From Allorhizobium ampelinum S4 (lineage in GTDB: Bacteria > Pseudomonadota > Alphaproteobacteria > Rhizobiales > Rhizobiaceae): a DNA stretch of 64,000 bases. The position numbers were made by a program, and so were the translations under genes. Under the pieces are notes generated by a model. The model ran no database searches and had not been told where the DNA came from. It saw nothing but the letters and a program-made list of their open reading frames with translations. Of the stretch, positions 55,297-64,000 are shown in pieces (position 1 is the first letter of the stretch; each line of letters starts with the position of its first letter). The DNA lies in the NCBI RefSeq assembly GCF_000016285.1, contig NC_011988.1:248001-312000 (forward strand), given 5' to 3'.

Positions 55297-56247
55297 ATGC
55301 TCTCTTATCTTTTCAACCGGCTGATGCAGAGCCTTGTTCTGCTGCTGCTCGTTTCGATCATCGGATTTGCCATCCTCAATCTCGCGCCCGGCGGCCCGCT
55401 GTCGCAATATGCGCTGACTCCGGGCATGACGCGCGAGGCAATGGACCGGATCGCCCATCAGATGGGCCTCGACCGGCCATTACCCATCCAGTATCTCGAC
55501 TGGGTCTGGCGGCTGCTGCAAGGCGACTGGGGAAAATCCTACCGCGACCAGCAGCCGGTGCTGTCGATCATATCAAGCCATTTCTTCGCCACCCTGCTCT
55601 TGATGGGAACATCGACCGTCATTGCCGTCATTCTCGGTGTCTGGATCGGCATCAAGGGCGCCACCCGTCGCTATTCCCTTTTCGACTATGCGGCAACTGT
55701 CGGCGCCATGGTGGCACTGTCCATTCCGACGTTCTGGTTTGGTCTCGTGGCAATCTATGTTTTCGCGTTGAAGCTGAAATGGTTGCCAGCCGGTAATATG
55801 TATACGATCGGCAATGGCTCCTTTTCCGATTATGCCATCCATCTGGTCATGCCGAGCCTTGTGCTGGCGCTGGTCGATATCGCCGTGTGGAGCCGCTATA
55901 TGCGGTCTGCCACACTGGAGGTGATCAACCAGGATTTTGTGCGCACCGCTAAGGCCAAGGGCGTGTCCCCCCGCCGGGTGCTGATGAAACATGTCGTTGG
56001 CAATGCGTTGCTGCCGATGATCACGCTTGCCGGTATGCAGCTTCCCATCGTGCTCGGCGGCGCGCTTGTGACCGAGACGGTGTTTACCTGGCCGGGTATG
56101 GGACGGCTGTTTCTCGACAGCCTCGGTTATCATGACTATCCGGTCGTGATGGGCCTGCTGATGTTTACAGCCGTCTTCGCACTGATCGGCAGCCTTGTCG
56201 CCGATCTTCTTGTCGCATTCGTCGATCCCCGTATTCGGCTCGGTTGA
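55297..56247 (+). CDS. dipeptide-type ABC importer permease (DppB-like), second system
   Basis: About 316 residues. ATG 55297 is chosen since GGAG lies seven bases upstream; ATG 55279 in frame adds six residues. Conserved LNLAPGGPLSQYALTPGMTREAMDRIAHQMGLDRPLPIQYLDW at the start, EAA loop AKAKGVSPRRVLMKHVVGNALLP, ending AFVDPRIRLG. Six hydrophobic segments. Partner of the next permease. Confidence 0.92.
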   Translation: MLSYLFNRLMQSLVLLLLVSIIGFAILNLAPGGPLSQYALTPGMTREAMDRIAHQMGLDRPLPIQYLDWVWRLLQGDWGKSYRDQQPVLSIISSHFFATLLLMGTSTVIAVILGVWIGIKGATRRYSLFDYAATVGAMVALSIPTFWFGLVAIYVFALKLKWLPAGNMYTIGNGSFSDYAIHLVMPSLVLALVDIAVWSRYMRSATLEVINQDFVRTAKAKGVSPRRVLMKHVVGNALLPMITLAGMQLPIVLGGALVTETVFTWPGMGRLFLDSLGYHDYPVVMGLLMFTAVFALIGSLVADLLVAFVDPRIRLG

Positions 56248-56279
56248 CGAAACCCTGTCGCGAACCGAAGGAGAAGCCC

Positions 56280-57170
56280 ATGTCCATTGCTATTCCGTCT
56301 CCGGTCCCGCCCGCGCGGCCTTCGCGCTGGTGGCGGAGCCGCGTCGCACGCCGGTTCTTCCGTCACAAACTCGCCCTTGTCGGCCTGGTGATGATCACGC
56401 TGTTGGTCTTTGCCTGTGTGGCTGGTCCCTCTCTTTTGCCCTATGACGAGTTGTTTATCGATCTGCGCGCCCGCTTTGCGCCGCCCCTGACTGGCGCCCA
56501 CATCTTCGGCACCGATCCGCTGGGGCGTGACATCGCCGCAAGGTTGTTCAATGCCGGGCGTATTTCGCTGTTGATTGGTTTCTTCGCCATGCTGATGTCC
56601 ACCGCTATCGGTGCCGTCGTTGGCGTTGTCGCGGGATATCGCGGCGGATTGATTGGCACGGTGCTGATGCGCTTCGTCGATGCCTTCCTGTCCTTTCCGT
56701 CGATCTTTCTGCTGCTGGCACTTGCCGCCTTTATCAGGCCAAGCCCGTTGATGATCACGGTCATCATCGCGGTGACATGCTGGATGGAAGTCGCCCGGAT
56801 TGTGGAAGCGGAGGTGCGTTCGCTGCGCGAGCGCGATTTCGTTATGGCCGCCCGAATGCTGGGGCTGCGCAACAGCCATATCATGATCCACGAACTCCTG
56901 CCCAATGCGGTCGGTCCGATCATCGTTGCCGCTACGCTGACGGTGGCCCGCGCCATCCTGCTCGAAGCCTATGTCAGCTTCCTCGGCTATGGTATCCAGC
57001 CACCCTTGCCGAGCTGGGGTAATATGCTCAACAGTGCGCAGCAATATCTGGGAAGTGCGCCTTGGCTCGCCATCGTGCCGGGTGTCGCCATCACGCTTGC
57101 CGTCACCAGCTTCAACTTCATTGGCGATGGTTTGCGTGATGCGCTCGACGCGCGCAGCGATAACCCATGA
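56280..57170 (+). CDS. dipeptide-type ABC importer permease (DppC-like), second system
   Basis: About 296 residues. ATG 56280 has AAGGAG six bases upstream; the frame extends 36 bases further to a poorer start. DppC pattern: helix 1, LLPYDELFIDLRARFAPPLTGAHIFGTDPLGRDIAARLFNAGRISLLIGF, EAA loop AARMLGLRNSHIMIHELLPN, and FLGYGIQPPLPSWGNML. Last gene before a strong terminator hairpin. No ATPase gene adjoins; the fused ATPase at 49354 is the likely energiser. Confidence 0.92.
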   Translation: MSIAIPSPVPPARPSRWWRSRVARRFFRHKLALVGLVMITLLVFACVAGPSLLPYDELFIDLRARFAPPLTGAHIFGTDPLGRDIAARLFNAGRISLLIGFFAMLMSTAIGAVVGVVAGYRGGLIGTVLMRFVDAFLSFPSIFLLLALAAFIRPSPLMITVIIAVTCWMEVARIVEAEVRSLRERDFVMAARMLGLRNSHIMIHELLPNAVGPIIVAATLTVARAILLEAYVSFLGYGIQPPLPSWGNMLNSAQQYLGSAPWLAIVPGVAITLAVTSFNFIGDGLRDALDARSDNP

Positions 57171-57196
57171 GCTAGCTTTCTTTTTTTGATACTCCC

Positions 57197-57263
57197 GCAA
57201 AGACAAACGAAAACAAGAAAAGCGAGAGTCTGTCAGGTCCAATCCGAACCTGACAGACTCTAG
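57197..57263 (+). repeat. double-palindrome intergenic repeat, copy C (right half)
   Basis: Contains AAAGACAAACGAAAACAA followed by a perfect 14-bp-arm hairpin. It shares these blocks with copies A and D but lacks the first palindrome. Confidence 0.75.
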
Positions 57264-57274
57264 CTTCTTTTTTG
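57225..57274 (+). terminator. rho-independent-type terminator of second importer operon
   Basis: AGAGTCTGTCAGGT (57225-57238) pairs perfectly with ACCTGACAGACTCT (57248-57261) around a nine-base loop, then AGCTTCTTTTTTG. Strong stem plus T-run, 54 bases after the last permease stop and before the ROK gene. It coincides with copy C of the repeat, so the repeat itself serves as terminator here. Confidence 0.75.
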
Positions 57275-57335
57275 AAAACCATTTGACTAAATAAAAGACC
57301 GGTGTCACTCTTCTGTCATCCAGGGGGCTTTCGAC

Positions 57336-58475
57336 ATGGCTTTGCGTGGCACCAATCAAGAATCAGGAAGGCCGTATAATCGGCGGATCGTTTTGGAATC
57401 GATCCGGCTGCATGGGCCGACAACACGCGGCGATATCGCCGAACGGGTGGGCCTGACGGTCCAGACTGTCTCCACCATTGTGCGCGAACTTGAGGATCAG
57501 GGGCTTCTCCTTTCGGTACGGGAAAAACCAAAGGGGCGCGGGATTCCGCCGTCGGCACTGACCATCAACCCGGAAGGCGGGCATGCTGTCGGCATTCACC
57601 TCACACCGCTCGGCATTGAAGCGGCACTCGTCAATCTTCGTGGCGAAGTGGTCGAAAGCCGCCAGCGCTCGGCGCCGAATGCCATGCCGGACGAGGCTTT
57701 TGCCTTGATCGGGGAGATGGTCGCAGACCTGAAGGCAAGCTCGCGCCGGGGCCGGTTGCTCGGTGCCGGTCTGGCCCTGCCTGGCCCGTTCGATGTGGAC
57801 TCCATGAGCTTCGTTGGGCCGACCACCATGGCGGGCTGGAAGAATGTCTATATCCGTCAGCGGCTTGCCGATGCGACGGGTCTGCCAGCCTTCATGGAAA
57901 ACGACATGGCAGCGGCGGCTTTGGGCGAGCAGTTGTATGGTCTCGGACAACAGTTTTCGGATTATTTCTATCTGTTTTTCAGCGTTGGTCTCGGGGGTGC
58001 CATGATGCATGACGGCGTCGTGATGCGGGGAGCCTGGGGCAATGCCGGTGAAATCGGCCATATCGCCGCCGTTCCCGATGGTGAGTTGTGTCATTGCGGA
58101 AACTGCGGCTGCCTGGAGCGCTATCTGTCGCTTGATGCATTCAAGAGAAGTGGTTTGTCTGAGGAGGATTGGGTCGATGTGATTGCGCCGATTTTCCGCA
58201 GCGCGATCCGCACGATCGAAAACCTGTTCGACCCGGAAACCATCGTGCTGGGCGGACTCGCGCCGCAATCCCTGATCGAGCGGCTGGCGACGCTTGGTGA
58301 GGGTCTCACCAACTCGATTTCCGCCCGCACTAACCGCACCGTTCCACGGGTTGTGGTTGCCAGCGACTGTCAGCGCTCGGCGCTGCGGGGGGCTGCTGCA
58401 CTCGCGGTCTTCGGTGTTCTGTCGCCGCGCTTCGGTCAGATGTTTGAAACCTCAGAGAAAGGGATTGCCGTATGA
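57336..58475 (+). CDS. ROK-family transcriptional regulator
   Basis: 379 residues. N-terminal winged HTH (RRIVLESIRLHGPTTRGDIAERVGLTVQTVSTIVRELEDQGLL), then a ROK sugar-kinase-like domain with LGAGLALPGPFD and the zinc motif C252-H-C-G-N-C-G-C259-LE. The ATP-site glycine motif is present in weakened form, as common in XylR/NagC-type repressors. It precedes and overlaps the ATPase of a ribose-type importer (ATGA), so it is likely co-transcribed with and represses this cluster, relieved by a sugar ligand. Confidence 0.92.
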   Translation: MALRGTNQESGRPYNRRIVLESIRLHGPTTRGDIAERVGLTVQTVSTIVRELEDQGLLLSVREKPKGRGIPPSALTINPEGGHAVGIHLTPLGIEAALVNLRGEVVESRQRSAPNAMPDEAFALIGEMVADLKASSRRGRLLGAGLALPGPFDVDSMSFVGPTTMAGWKNVYIRQRLADATGLPAFMENDMAAAALGEQLYGLGQQFSDYFYLFFSVGLGGAMMHDGVVMRGAWGNAGEIGHIAAVPDGELCHCGNCGCLERYLSLDAFKRSGLSEEDWVDVIAPIFRSAIRTIENLFDPETIVLGGLAPQSLIERLATLGEGLTNSISARTNRTVPRVVVASDCQRSALRGAAALAVFGVLSPRFGQMFETSEKGIAV

Positions 58476-59239
58476 CCGAAAACCTCCTCGTCCTCGACGA
58501 TATCCGCATGAATTTCGGCGCAATCGAAGCCCTGAAGGGCATCAGTTTCTCAATCGGCAAGGGCGAAGTCGTAGCCCTGCTCGGGGATAATGGTGCGGGA
58601 AAATCGACGCTGGTGAAAATCATTTCGGGCGGCTTGCAGCCGACCTCGGGACGCATGCTGTTCGAAGGCGAGCCTTTTCAGGCAAAGACGCCTGCCGAGG
58701 CCAAGGGTGCCGGTATCGAAACCGTCTATCAGGACCTGTCGCTCTGCACCAATGTCGATGTGGTCGGCAATTTCTTCATGGGCCGCGAGCTGACCCGCAA
58801 GGTGGCGGGCATTCCCTTTCTGGATGAACGCGCCATGGAAGACATTACAGCCAAGGCGCTGGCCAGCGCGGGAACCCGTATTCCTTCCATGCGCACCAAG
58901 GTCGAGCACCTGTCCGGCGGCCAGCGCCAGGCCATCGAGCTCAACCGCTTCGTGCATTGGGGTGGCAAGCTGGTCTTGCTCGACGAACCCTTTGCAGCGC
59001 TTGGCGTCGAACAGACCCGGCGCGGACTGGAGATGATCCGTCATGTCGCCAGCCAGGGCATCGGCGTCGTCATCATCACCCATATCATGCAGCAGGCCTT
59101 TCAGGTCGCAGATCGCATTGTCGTCATCCGCCACGGTGTTGTCGCCGGTGATGTAGAGCGAAGCCAGACAAGCCCGGATGCAGTGATCGAAATGATCACA
59201 GGGCAAACCCTCGCCGGAGCCGGACCGGTGAGCCAATAA
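58472..59239 (+). CDS. ribose-type ABC importer ATPase, single domain
   Basis: 255 residues. Walker A GDNGAGKS at 38-45, VYQDLSLCTNVDVVGNFFMGREL (typical of FrcA/RbsA domain 1), signature LSGGQRQA, Walker B LVLLDEPFAALG, and H-loop THIMQQAFQVADR in which the usual Asp after His is absent. Unlike RbsA, only one ATPase domain is present, as in the FrcA fructose type of rhizobia. Overlaps the ROK stop by four bases. Confidence 0.92.
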   Translation: MTENLLVLDDIRMNFGAIEALKGISFSIGKGEVVALLGDNGAGKSTLVKIISGGLQPTSGRMLFEGEPFQAKTPAEAKGAGIETVYQDLSLCTNVDVVGNFFMGRELTRKVAGIPFLDERAMEDITAKALASAGTRIPSMRTKVEHLSGGQRQAIELNRFVHWGGKLVLLDEPFAALGVEQTRRGLEMIRHVASQGIGVVIITHIMQQAFQVADRIVVIRHGVVAGDVERSQTSPDAVIEMITGQTLAGAGPVSQ

Positions 59240-59260
59240 AAATGAAAAGGGGTCCGGTGA

Positions 59261-60316
<1,056 letters not shown>

Positions 60317-60327
60317 ACGGCCTTCAT

Positions 60328-60349
60328 TCCGGGGCCTGATGGCCCCGGA
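60328..60349 (+). promoter_or_regulatory. intercistronic stem-loop between binding protein and permease
   Basis: TCCGGGGCC (60328-60336) and GGCCCCGGA (60341-60349) form a nine-bp perfect stem with a four-base loop. No U-tract. As at 45741-45765, this probably protects the binding-protein transcript and lowers read-through to the permease. Confidence 0.65.
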
Positions 60350-60377
60350 TTTCCCTTCTCCAATCCGGATGCGCCGC

Positions 60378-61373
60378 ATGACGTCTCATACCCGTAAAAC
60401 TCTTGAATTCGTCCTCGACAATCTCGTCTGGTTCATGCTCATCCTCGTGCTGGCCATGTTCTCAGTGCTGATCCCGAACTATTTCCAGATCGGTATCTTC
60501 ACCAATATCATCGAAGCATCGAGCGTGCTTGGTGTGATGTCGATTGGTCTCGCTCTGGTGATCATCACCGGCCATATGGATCTTTCTGTTGAATCCGTCG
60601 CAGCTCTGTCGGCCATGGCGGTCGGCATTCTGTTCTGCTCGGCAGGCATAGGGCTTGGTATCAAGCTTTCCCCCGAATGGCTGATGATACCCGTCTCGCT
60701 GCTGGTGGCTTGCGCCATCGGTGGGCTGATCGGGCTTATCAACGGCGTTCTCGTCGTCAAACTGAAGATGAGCGCTTTCATCATCACGCTCGCCTCCTTT
60801 ATCTGGGTGCGCGGTATCGTGTTGGCCGTGTCCGGCGGACGCTCGGCCCAGGATCTGGCCCCTGCCATCCGCTGGTTTGCCATCGAACGCTTTATCGGCA
60901 TTCCGCTGACAGCCTGGATCGCTATTGCCTGCTTCCTGATCTTCTCGGTGATGATGGCAAAGACGCCGTTCGGTCGTCATCTGGTGATGATCGGCGGCAA
61001 TGAGACGGCAACCTTTCGGGCTGGCATTCGCGTCACCCGCAATCTGATTATCGCCTTCGTCATGGCCGGTGCCATTGCCGGTCTTGCTGGCTGGCTGCTG
61101 GCCGTTCGCACATCGGGTGCGACCGCCAATCTCGGTGTTGGCCTGCTGTTCAATGCTTTTGCAGCGGTGGTGATTGGCGGTGTCAGCCTCAAGGGCGGCG
61201 TCGGCGCTCTGCCGGGCGTCTATGCCGGGGTGCTGCTGCTCTCTTCCATCAATACAGCCATCAACCTGATGGGGCTGCCGGCGAATTATACCCAGGTCAT
61301 TCACGGTTTCCTGGTGCTCGCAGCCGTTCTTCTCGATACCTTCAAACAAAGGCTCCGCCAGAGGCTCGCATGA
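60378..61373 (+). CDS. ribose/sugar-type ABC importer permease
   Basis: About 331 residues from ATG 60378, with ATG 60369 and 60339 as in-frame alternatives; the latter would start inside the hairpin. RbsC-like, about ten helices: SVLGVMSIGLALVIITGHMDLSVESVAALSAM, LIGLINGVLVVKLKMSAFIITLASFIWVRG, GGNETATFRAGIRVTRNLI. It overlaps the SDR gene start by four bases (ATGA). Completes the importer with the ATPase at 58472. Confidence 0.93.
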   Translation: MTSHTRKTLEFVLDNLVWFMLILVLAMFSVLIPNYFQIGIFTNIIEASSVLGVMSIGLALVIITGHMDLSVESVAALSAMAVGILFCSAGIGLGIKLSPEWLMIPVSLLVACAIGGLIGLINGVLVVKLKMSAFIITLASFIWVRGIVLAVSGGRSAQDLAPAIRWFAIERFIGIPLTAWIAIACFLIFSVMMAKTPFGRHLVMIGGNETATFRAGIRVTRNLIIAFVMAGAIAGLAGWLLAVRTSGATANLGVGLLFNAFAAVVIGGVSLKGGVGALPGVYAGVLLLSSINTAINLMGLPANYTQVIHGFLVLAAVLLDTFKQRLRQRLA

Positions 61374-62140
61374 CAGACAGATTGAAAGACAAGGTCGCAC
61401 TGGTGATCGGTGCATCTCGCGGCATCGGCAAAGCGATTGCCGTGCGGTTCAAGGAGGAGGGCGCGAAACTCGTGCTCGCCGATTTCAATGCGGAGGAAGG
61501 CAAGGCCGCAGCCGACGAACTCGGCATCGATTTTATCCGCACCGATATCGCTAGCATGCAGGATGCGGTTGCTGCCGTGGAATTCACTGTTGAACGCCAT
61601 GGTCGGATCGATATCATCGTACAGAATGCTGGCATCTATCCCTGGCAATTGATCGAGCATACCAGTCCGGATGATTGGGATCAGGTGATGGCGGTCAATC
61701 TGCGGGGCTGTTTCAATGCCGCGCGGGCGGCACTTGCGCCGATGAAGACGCAAGGATCGGGGCGCATTCTCTTTACGTCATCGATCACCGGTCCACATGT
61801 CACCAGTCCGGGCCATGGCCATTATGCGGCAAGCAAGGCTGGTATCAACGGGTTCATTCGTTCGGCCGCACTGGAATTTTCGTCCTATGGCATCAATGTG
61901 AATGGGGTCGAGCCGGGCAACATCATGACGGAGGCCATCCAACTGCATCGAAGCGCCGCCTTCATCAAGAATATGGAGGATGCGATTCCACTCGCGCGTC
62001 TTGGGTCCCCTCGGGATGTGGCCAATGCCTTCCTGTTCCTCGCCTCTGATGATGCGAGCTACGTGACCGGCACGACCATCGTTGTCGATGGGGGACAACT
62101 TCTGCCTGAGGGTGCCGACTTCAGGATCTTGCCATCCTGA
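61370..62140 (+). CDS. short-chain dehydrogenase/reductase
   Basis: 256 residues, classical SDR. Cofactor motif GASRGIG at 14-20, D64-like motif in FIRTDIAS, NAG in VQNAGIYPW, catalytic Ser in FTSSITG (about 138), Y152-x-x-x-K156 (HYAASKAG), and GTTIVVDGGQLLPE at the end. An aspartate at the end of strand 2 (VLADFN) favours NAD over NADP. Being last in a sugar-importer operon, it probably oxidises a sugar or polyol. Similar to glucose- or sorbitol-type dehydrogenases, but the substrate is not assigned. Confidence 0.9.
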   Translation: MTDRLKDKVALVIGASRGIGKAIAVRFKEEGAKLVLADFNAEEGKAAADELGIDFIRTDIASMQDAVAAVEFTVERHGRIDIIVQNAGIYPWQLIEHTSPDDWDQVMAVNLRGCFNAARAALAPMKTQGSGRILFTSSITGPHVTSPGHGHYAASKAGINGFIRSAALEFSSYGINVNGVEPGNIMTEAIQLHRSAAFIKNMEDAIPLARLGSPRDVANAFLFLASDDASYVTGTTIVVDGGQLLPEGADFRILPS

Positions 62141-62213
62141 TCGTATTTCCGGCTGCGCTGATGCCTACTATTCAAGGCGTGAGGATGCGTTGATAGCTCC
62201 GAGCTTTGCTTTT

Positions 62214-62236
62214 CGCCCATTCTGACAGGATGGGCG
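62214..62236. terminator. hairpin between convergent SDR and marR genes
   Basis: CGCCCAT (62214-62220) and ATGGGCG (62230-62236) form a seven-bp stem. Position between converging stops suggests a bidirectional terminator, but no long T-run follows on either strand, so confidence is low. Confidence 0.4.
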
Positions 62237-62734
62237 TCACAAAACCTGGATCAATTTGGCAAGAAGCCGGTCCAAGCGGGTGCGTTCAGGCGCGGAAAGG
62301 CTGCGAATGCCGTCCAGAAAATGCGAGGACCTGGCCACCTGTACCCGCGTCTCACGCAACAGCTTTTCACCGCTTTCGGTCATTTGTACATAGACCGTGC
62401 GTTTATCTGAGAGAGACGGGACGCGCTCGACGAACCCTTTGTCTTCCAATCTGGTGATACGGCCAGTTATCGCCCCGGTCGTGACCATGCAAAGTTCGGC
62501 AAGATCGCTTGGTCGCAACCGGTAGGGTGGGGATTGATGCCGAAGATGGGTGAGAACATCGACTTCGCCGATGCCGATATCGAATGCCACCAGCACCTCC
62601 TCCAGGGAGGCCTGGTCCAGGAGGTAAAGATGCCGAAGCCTCATGGCAATCGCGATGGGACTGCTGTCTTCCCCCGGGAAATCCTCTTCCCACTGACTAA
62701 TAAGGTCCGAAAATAATCCTTCGGCTTGTGGCAT
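62237..62734 (-). CDS. MarR-family transcriptional regulator
   Basis: 165 residues. Winged HTH: DVLTHLRHQSPPYRLRPSDLAELCMVTTGAITGRITRLEDKGFVERVPSLSDKRTVYVQMTESGEKLL, with the D-K-R wing. It is divergent from a flavin reductase/oxygenase operon, and the promoter of that operon contains a near-ideal palindromic operator (62866-62883), so it very likely represses the operon and releases it on binding a substrate-like effector. Confidence 0.92.
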   Translation of the reverse strand: MPQAEGLFSDLISQWEEDFPGEDSSPIAIAMRLRHLYLLDQASLEEVLVAFDIGIGEVDVLTHLRHQSPPYRLRPSDLAELCMVTTGAITGRITRLEDKGFVERVPSLSDKRTVYVQMTESGEKLLRETRVQVARSSHFLDGIRSLSAPERTRLDRLLAKLIQVL

Positions 62735-62854
62735 TGCGCTTCACTTTTATCTCATGGCTAAAACACGTCATTTTGTGACGTCCTAAACTTCTTAATGTTT
62801 TCGGGCGCTTCACGCAATGCGCCATAAGAACGCGACCCCTCCAAACATTTTCAA

Positions 62855-62883
62855 TTGACGAAAGTTATCTTAGTGCTAAGATA
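62855..62883 (+). promoter_or_regulatory. promoter with embedded perfect palindrome, likely MarR operator
   Basis: TTGACG (62855-62860), 16-base spacer, TAAGAT (62877-62882) form a sigma-70-type promoter. The 18-bp sequence TATCTTAG-TG-CTAAGATA (62866-62883) is a perfect palindrome (eight-bp arms), covering the spacer and -10. Its size and centre spacing suit a MarR dimer. Binding would block RNA polymerase. Confidence 0.75.
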
Positions 62884-62911
62884 CTTCTAAGGAATATGGA
62901 GGAGATATTCG

Positions 62912-63457
62912 ATGGTTTCAAGTTCGGCGAAGCTGCATGATCCGGAGGAGGGATCAGCAGCAAATTTTCCTGATATTGATAATTTGAAGATCGCGTTTGG
63001 CCAGCTTCCATCTGGCGTTGTCATCGTGACGAGCCAAGGTTGTGGCGGTGAAATGGTTGGTGCAACTGTGAGCAGTTTCGCCTCTTTGTCATTCACACCC
63101 CCTCTCGTCATGCTTGGTTTGGCGCAAAGTTCCACAACGCTTTCTGCCATCCTCGACCATGGGCATTTCGCGGTCCATGTCGTTGCTGAGCCGCAGCAGG
63201 ATATTGCTATGCGCTTTGCGTCCAGCCGCGCAGACAAGTTCAGCGATATCGATTTTAAATTGTCGCCATCTGGCGTGCCAATTCTGAGTGAATTCGACAC
63301 GTGTTTTCACTGTGCCCTTGAGCGGGCCCAGTCGGCAGGCGATCATCAATTGCTGATCGGCCGTATTGTCGATGTATCGACAGTTGAGCGGGACACAACA
63401 CCCGTCGCATGGTTTAATCGGCGTTTTCACATCTGCGAGCCGCGCGCCCTCGTCTAG
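62912..63457 (+). CDS. flavin reductase family protein
   Basis: 181 residues, start ATG 62912 with GGAGGAG at good spacing. The HpaC/flavin reductase-like fold is seen in FGQLPSGVVIVTSQG, GATVSSFASLSFTPPLVMLGLAQSSTT, HFAVHVVAEPQQDIAMRFAS, and a C-terminal HQLLIGRIVDV. It reduces FMN or FAD with NAD(P)H for a partner monooxygenase. The partner is probably the acyl-CoA-dehydrogenase-fold gene at 63704. No signal peptide. Confidence 0.9.
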   Translation: MVSSSAKLHDPEEGSAANFPDIDNLKIAFGQLPSGVVIVTSQGCGGEMVGATVSSFASLSFTPPLVMLGLAQSSTTLSAILDHGHFAVHVVAEPQQDIAMRFASSRADKFSDIDFKLSPSGVPILSEFDTCFHCALERAQSAGDHQLLIGRIVDVSTVERDTTPVAWFNRRFHICEPRALV

Positions 63458-63504
63458 TTTTGGCGCTTAGATTTGGCACCTAGATCTGCCGCCTCGACTT
63501 GCTT

Positions 63505-63560
63505 CAGGAAAAGTGCAGCCAAACTTTCCTGAAAAGACAAACGAAAACAACAGACTTTAG
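63505..63560 (+). repeat. double-palindrome intergenic repeat, copy D (partial)
   Basis: AGGAAAAGT with ACTTTCCT forms the first hairpin, then GAAAAGACAAACGAAAACAA and CAGACTTTAG. The second palindrome is decayed. It lies between the flavin reductase and the partner gene. Confidence 0.7.
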
Positions 63561-63703
63561 TGCATTGATCCGAACCCGGCTGTCGCCGCGCTTGGAGACA
63601 TTCGCTCAAAAACATCCGGTACACGATGGTATGGATGGCGTGCTTGCGCCAGTGCCATGGTCGTGCGCACTCGAAAATTCCTGTTTTAAAGTGAGGAAAT
63701 CCC

Positions 63704-64000
63704 ATGGAAATGAACGCAAAGCAGTTTGACTATGTACTGCCCAATCCACCCATCTCTCCTTATAGCACTGAGGTTGGCCGTGAGATCCGTGCCAAAGCTG
63801 CGGCATTGGTGCCGCTGTTGCGTAAACACGCCCAGGAAGGCGAGGAATTGGGTGCCCTGGCGCCTGAAAGCTTGAAAGCCTTGAGCGATATTGGTGCGTT
63901 CAAACTTACATTGCCAACGGATTTTGGCGGGCATGCGCTTGGAGCGCGCGATGTGGTTGAGATCGTCACCGAATTTGGCCGAGGCGATGGCGCGGCGGGC
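63704..64000 (+). CDS. acyl-CoA dehydrogenase-fold protein, probable flavin-dependent monooxygenase, 5' end
   Basis: Only the first 99 residues are in the window, from ATG 63704 (GTGAGGAAAT upstream) to the right edge, with the frame still open. REIRAKAAALVPLLRKHAQEGEELGALAPESLKALSDIGAFKLTLPTDFGGHALGARDVVEIVTEFGRGDGAAG matches the N-terminal helical domain of acyl-CoA dehydrogenases and of two-component monooxygenases (DszC/HpaB-like class D). The adjacent flavin reductase favours the monooxygenase option. The active-site region is outside the window. Confidence 0.8.
   Translation, partial: MEMNAKQFDYVLPNPPISPYSTEVGREIRAKAAALVPLLRKHAQEGEELGALAPESLKALSDIGAFKLTLPTDFGGHALGARDVVEIVTEFGRGDGAAG

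Noticed and set aside
56136..57359. Minus-strand open frame (about 407 codons) over the DppC-like permease
   Set aside because: Highly charged, repetitive shadow composition (Gln/Asp/His/Arg) with no motif; the plus-strand permease is unmistakable.
62214..62236. Hairpin between the SDR and marR genes as a definite terminator
   Set aside because: The seven-bp stem lacks a T-run on either strand, so it is kept only as a low-confidence terminator.

Overview
The window is chromosome or large-replicon DNA from an alphaproteobacterium, most likely a Rhizobiaceae member (Agrobacterium/Rhizobium/Allorhizobium group). The reasons are the GC-rich codon use, many ABC uptake systems in tight operons with ATGA/TGATG overlaps, a pha-type Mrp antiporter with fused PhaA-PhaB, small rhizobial-style regulators, and palindromic intergenic elements resembling rhizobial mosaic repeats. 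I see no rRNA, tRNA, CRISPR, transposase or phage integrase. About 48 protein genes are supported, two of them cut by the window edges.

Layout, left to right. (1) 1-4814, plus strand: end of a carbohydrate/glycerol-phosphate type ABC importer (permease end, unusual second permease, ATPase), then a glycerophosphodiester phosphodiesterase and a calcineurin-like phosphoesterase. This looks like uptake and hydrolysis of a phosphodiester. (2) 4873-6432, minus strand: a three-gene set of tail-collar (MdpB-like) protein, small DUF6916-like protein and GNAT acetyltransferase. (3) 6829-12468: an 1879-residue autotransporter built from about 14 Ig/FN3-like modules. (4) 12885-16044: a LodA/GoxA-type cysteine tryptophylquinone amino-acid oxidase and its LodB-type flavoprotein partner. 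(5) 16063-22072, minus: a six-gene Na+/K+:H+ antiporter operon (phaAB-C-D-E-F-G). (6) 22193-39790: a catabolic island of two converging operons. The plus operon has a BMP-family ABC importer, an amidase and a cytosine-deaminase-like enzyme. The minus operon has LysR, a polyamine-type ABC importer, an FAD/NAD(P)-binding oxidoreductase, a creatininase-family hydrolase, a questin-oxidase-like protein and a second amidohydrolase. (7) 39951-57170: a MalT/LuxR-type regulator divergent from an amidase plus dipeptide-type ABC operon, an extra fused ATPase, MarR, a DAO-type FAD oxidoreductase, and a second peptide-type importer lacking its own adjacent ATPase. (8) 57336-62140: a ROK regulator with a ribose-type ABC importer and an SDR dehydrogenase. 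(9) 62237-64000: MarR divergent from a flavin reductase, then the start of an acyl-CoA-dehydrogenase-fold protein, probably a two-component flavin monooxygenase.

The overall theme is scavenging: six ABC import systems, each joined to hydrolases or oxidoreductases and usually to a local regulator. The most notable items are the N-heterocycle island with a CodA-like active site altered at one specificity position, the tail-collar/DUF6916/GNAT trio, the LodA/LodB pair, a near-perfect MarR operator embedded in a promoter, an apparent non-AUG start for phaAB, and a roughly 100-bp double-palindrome repeat found four times between genes.
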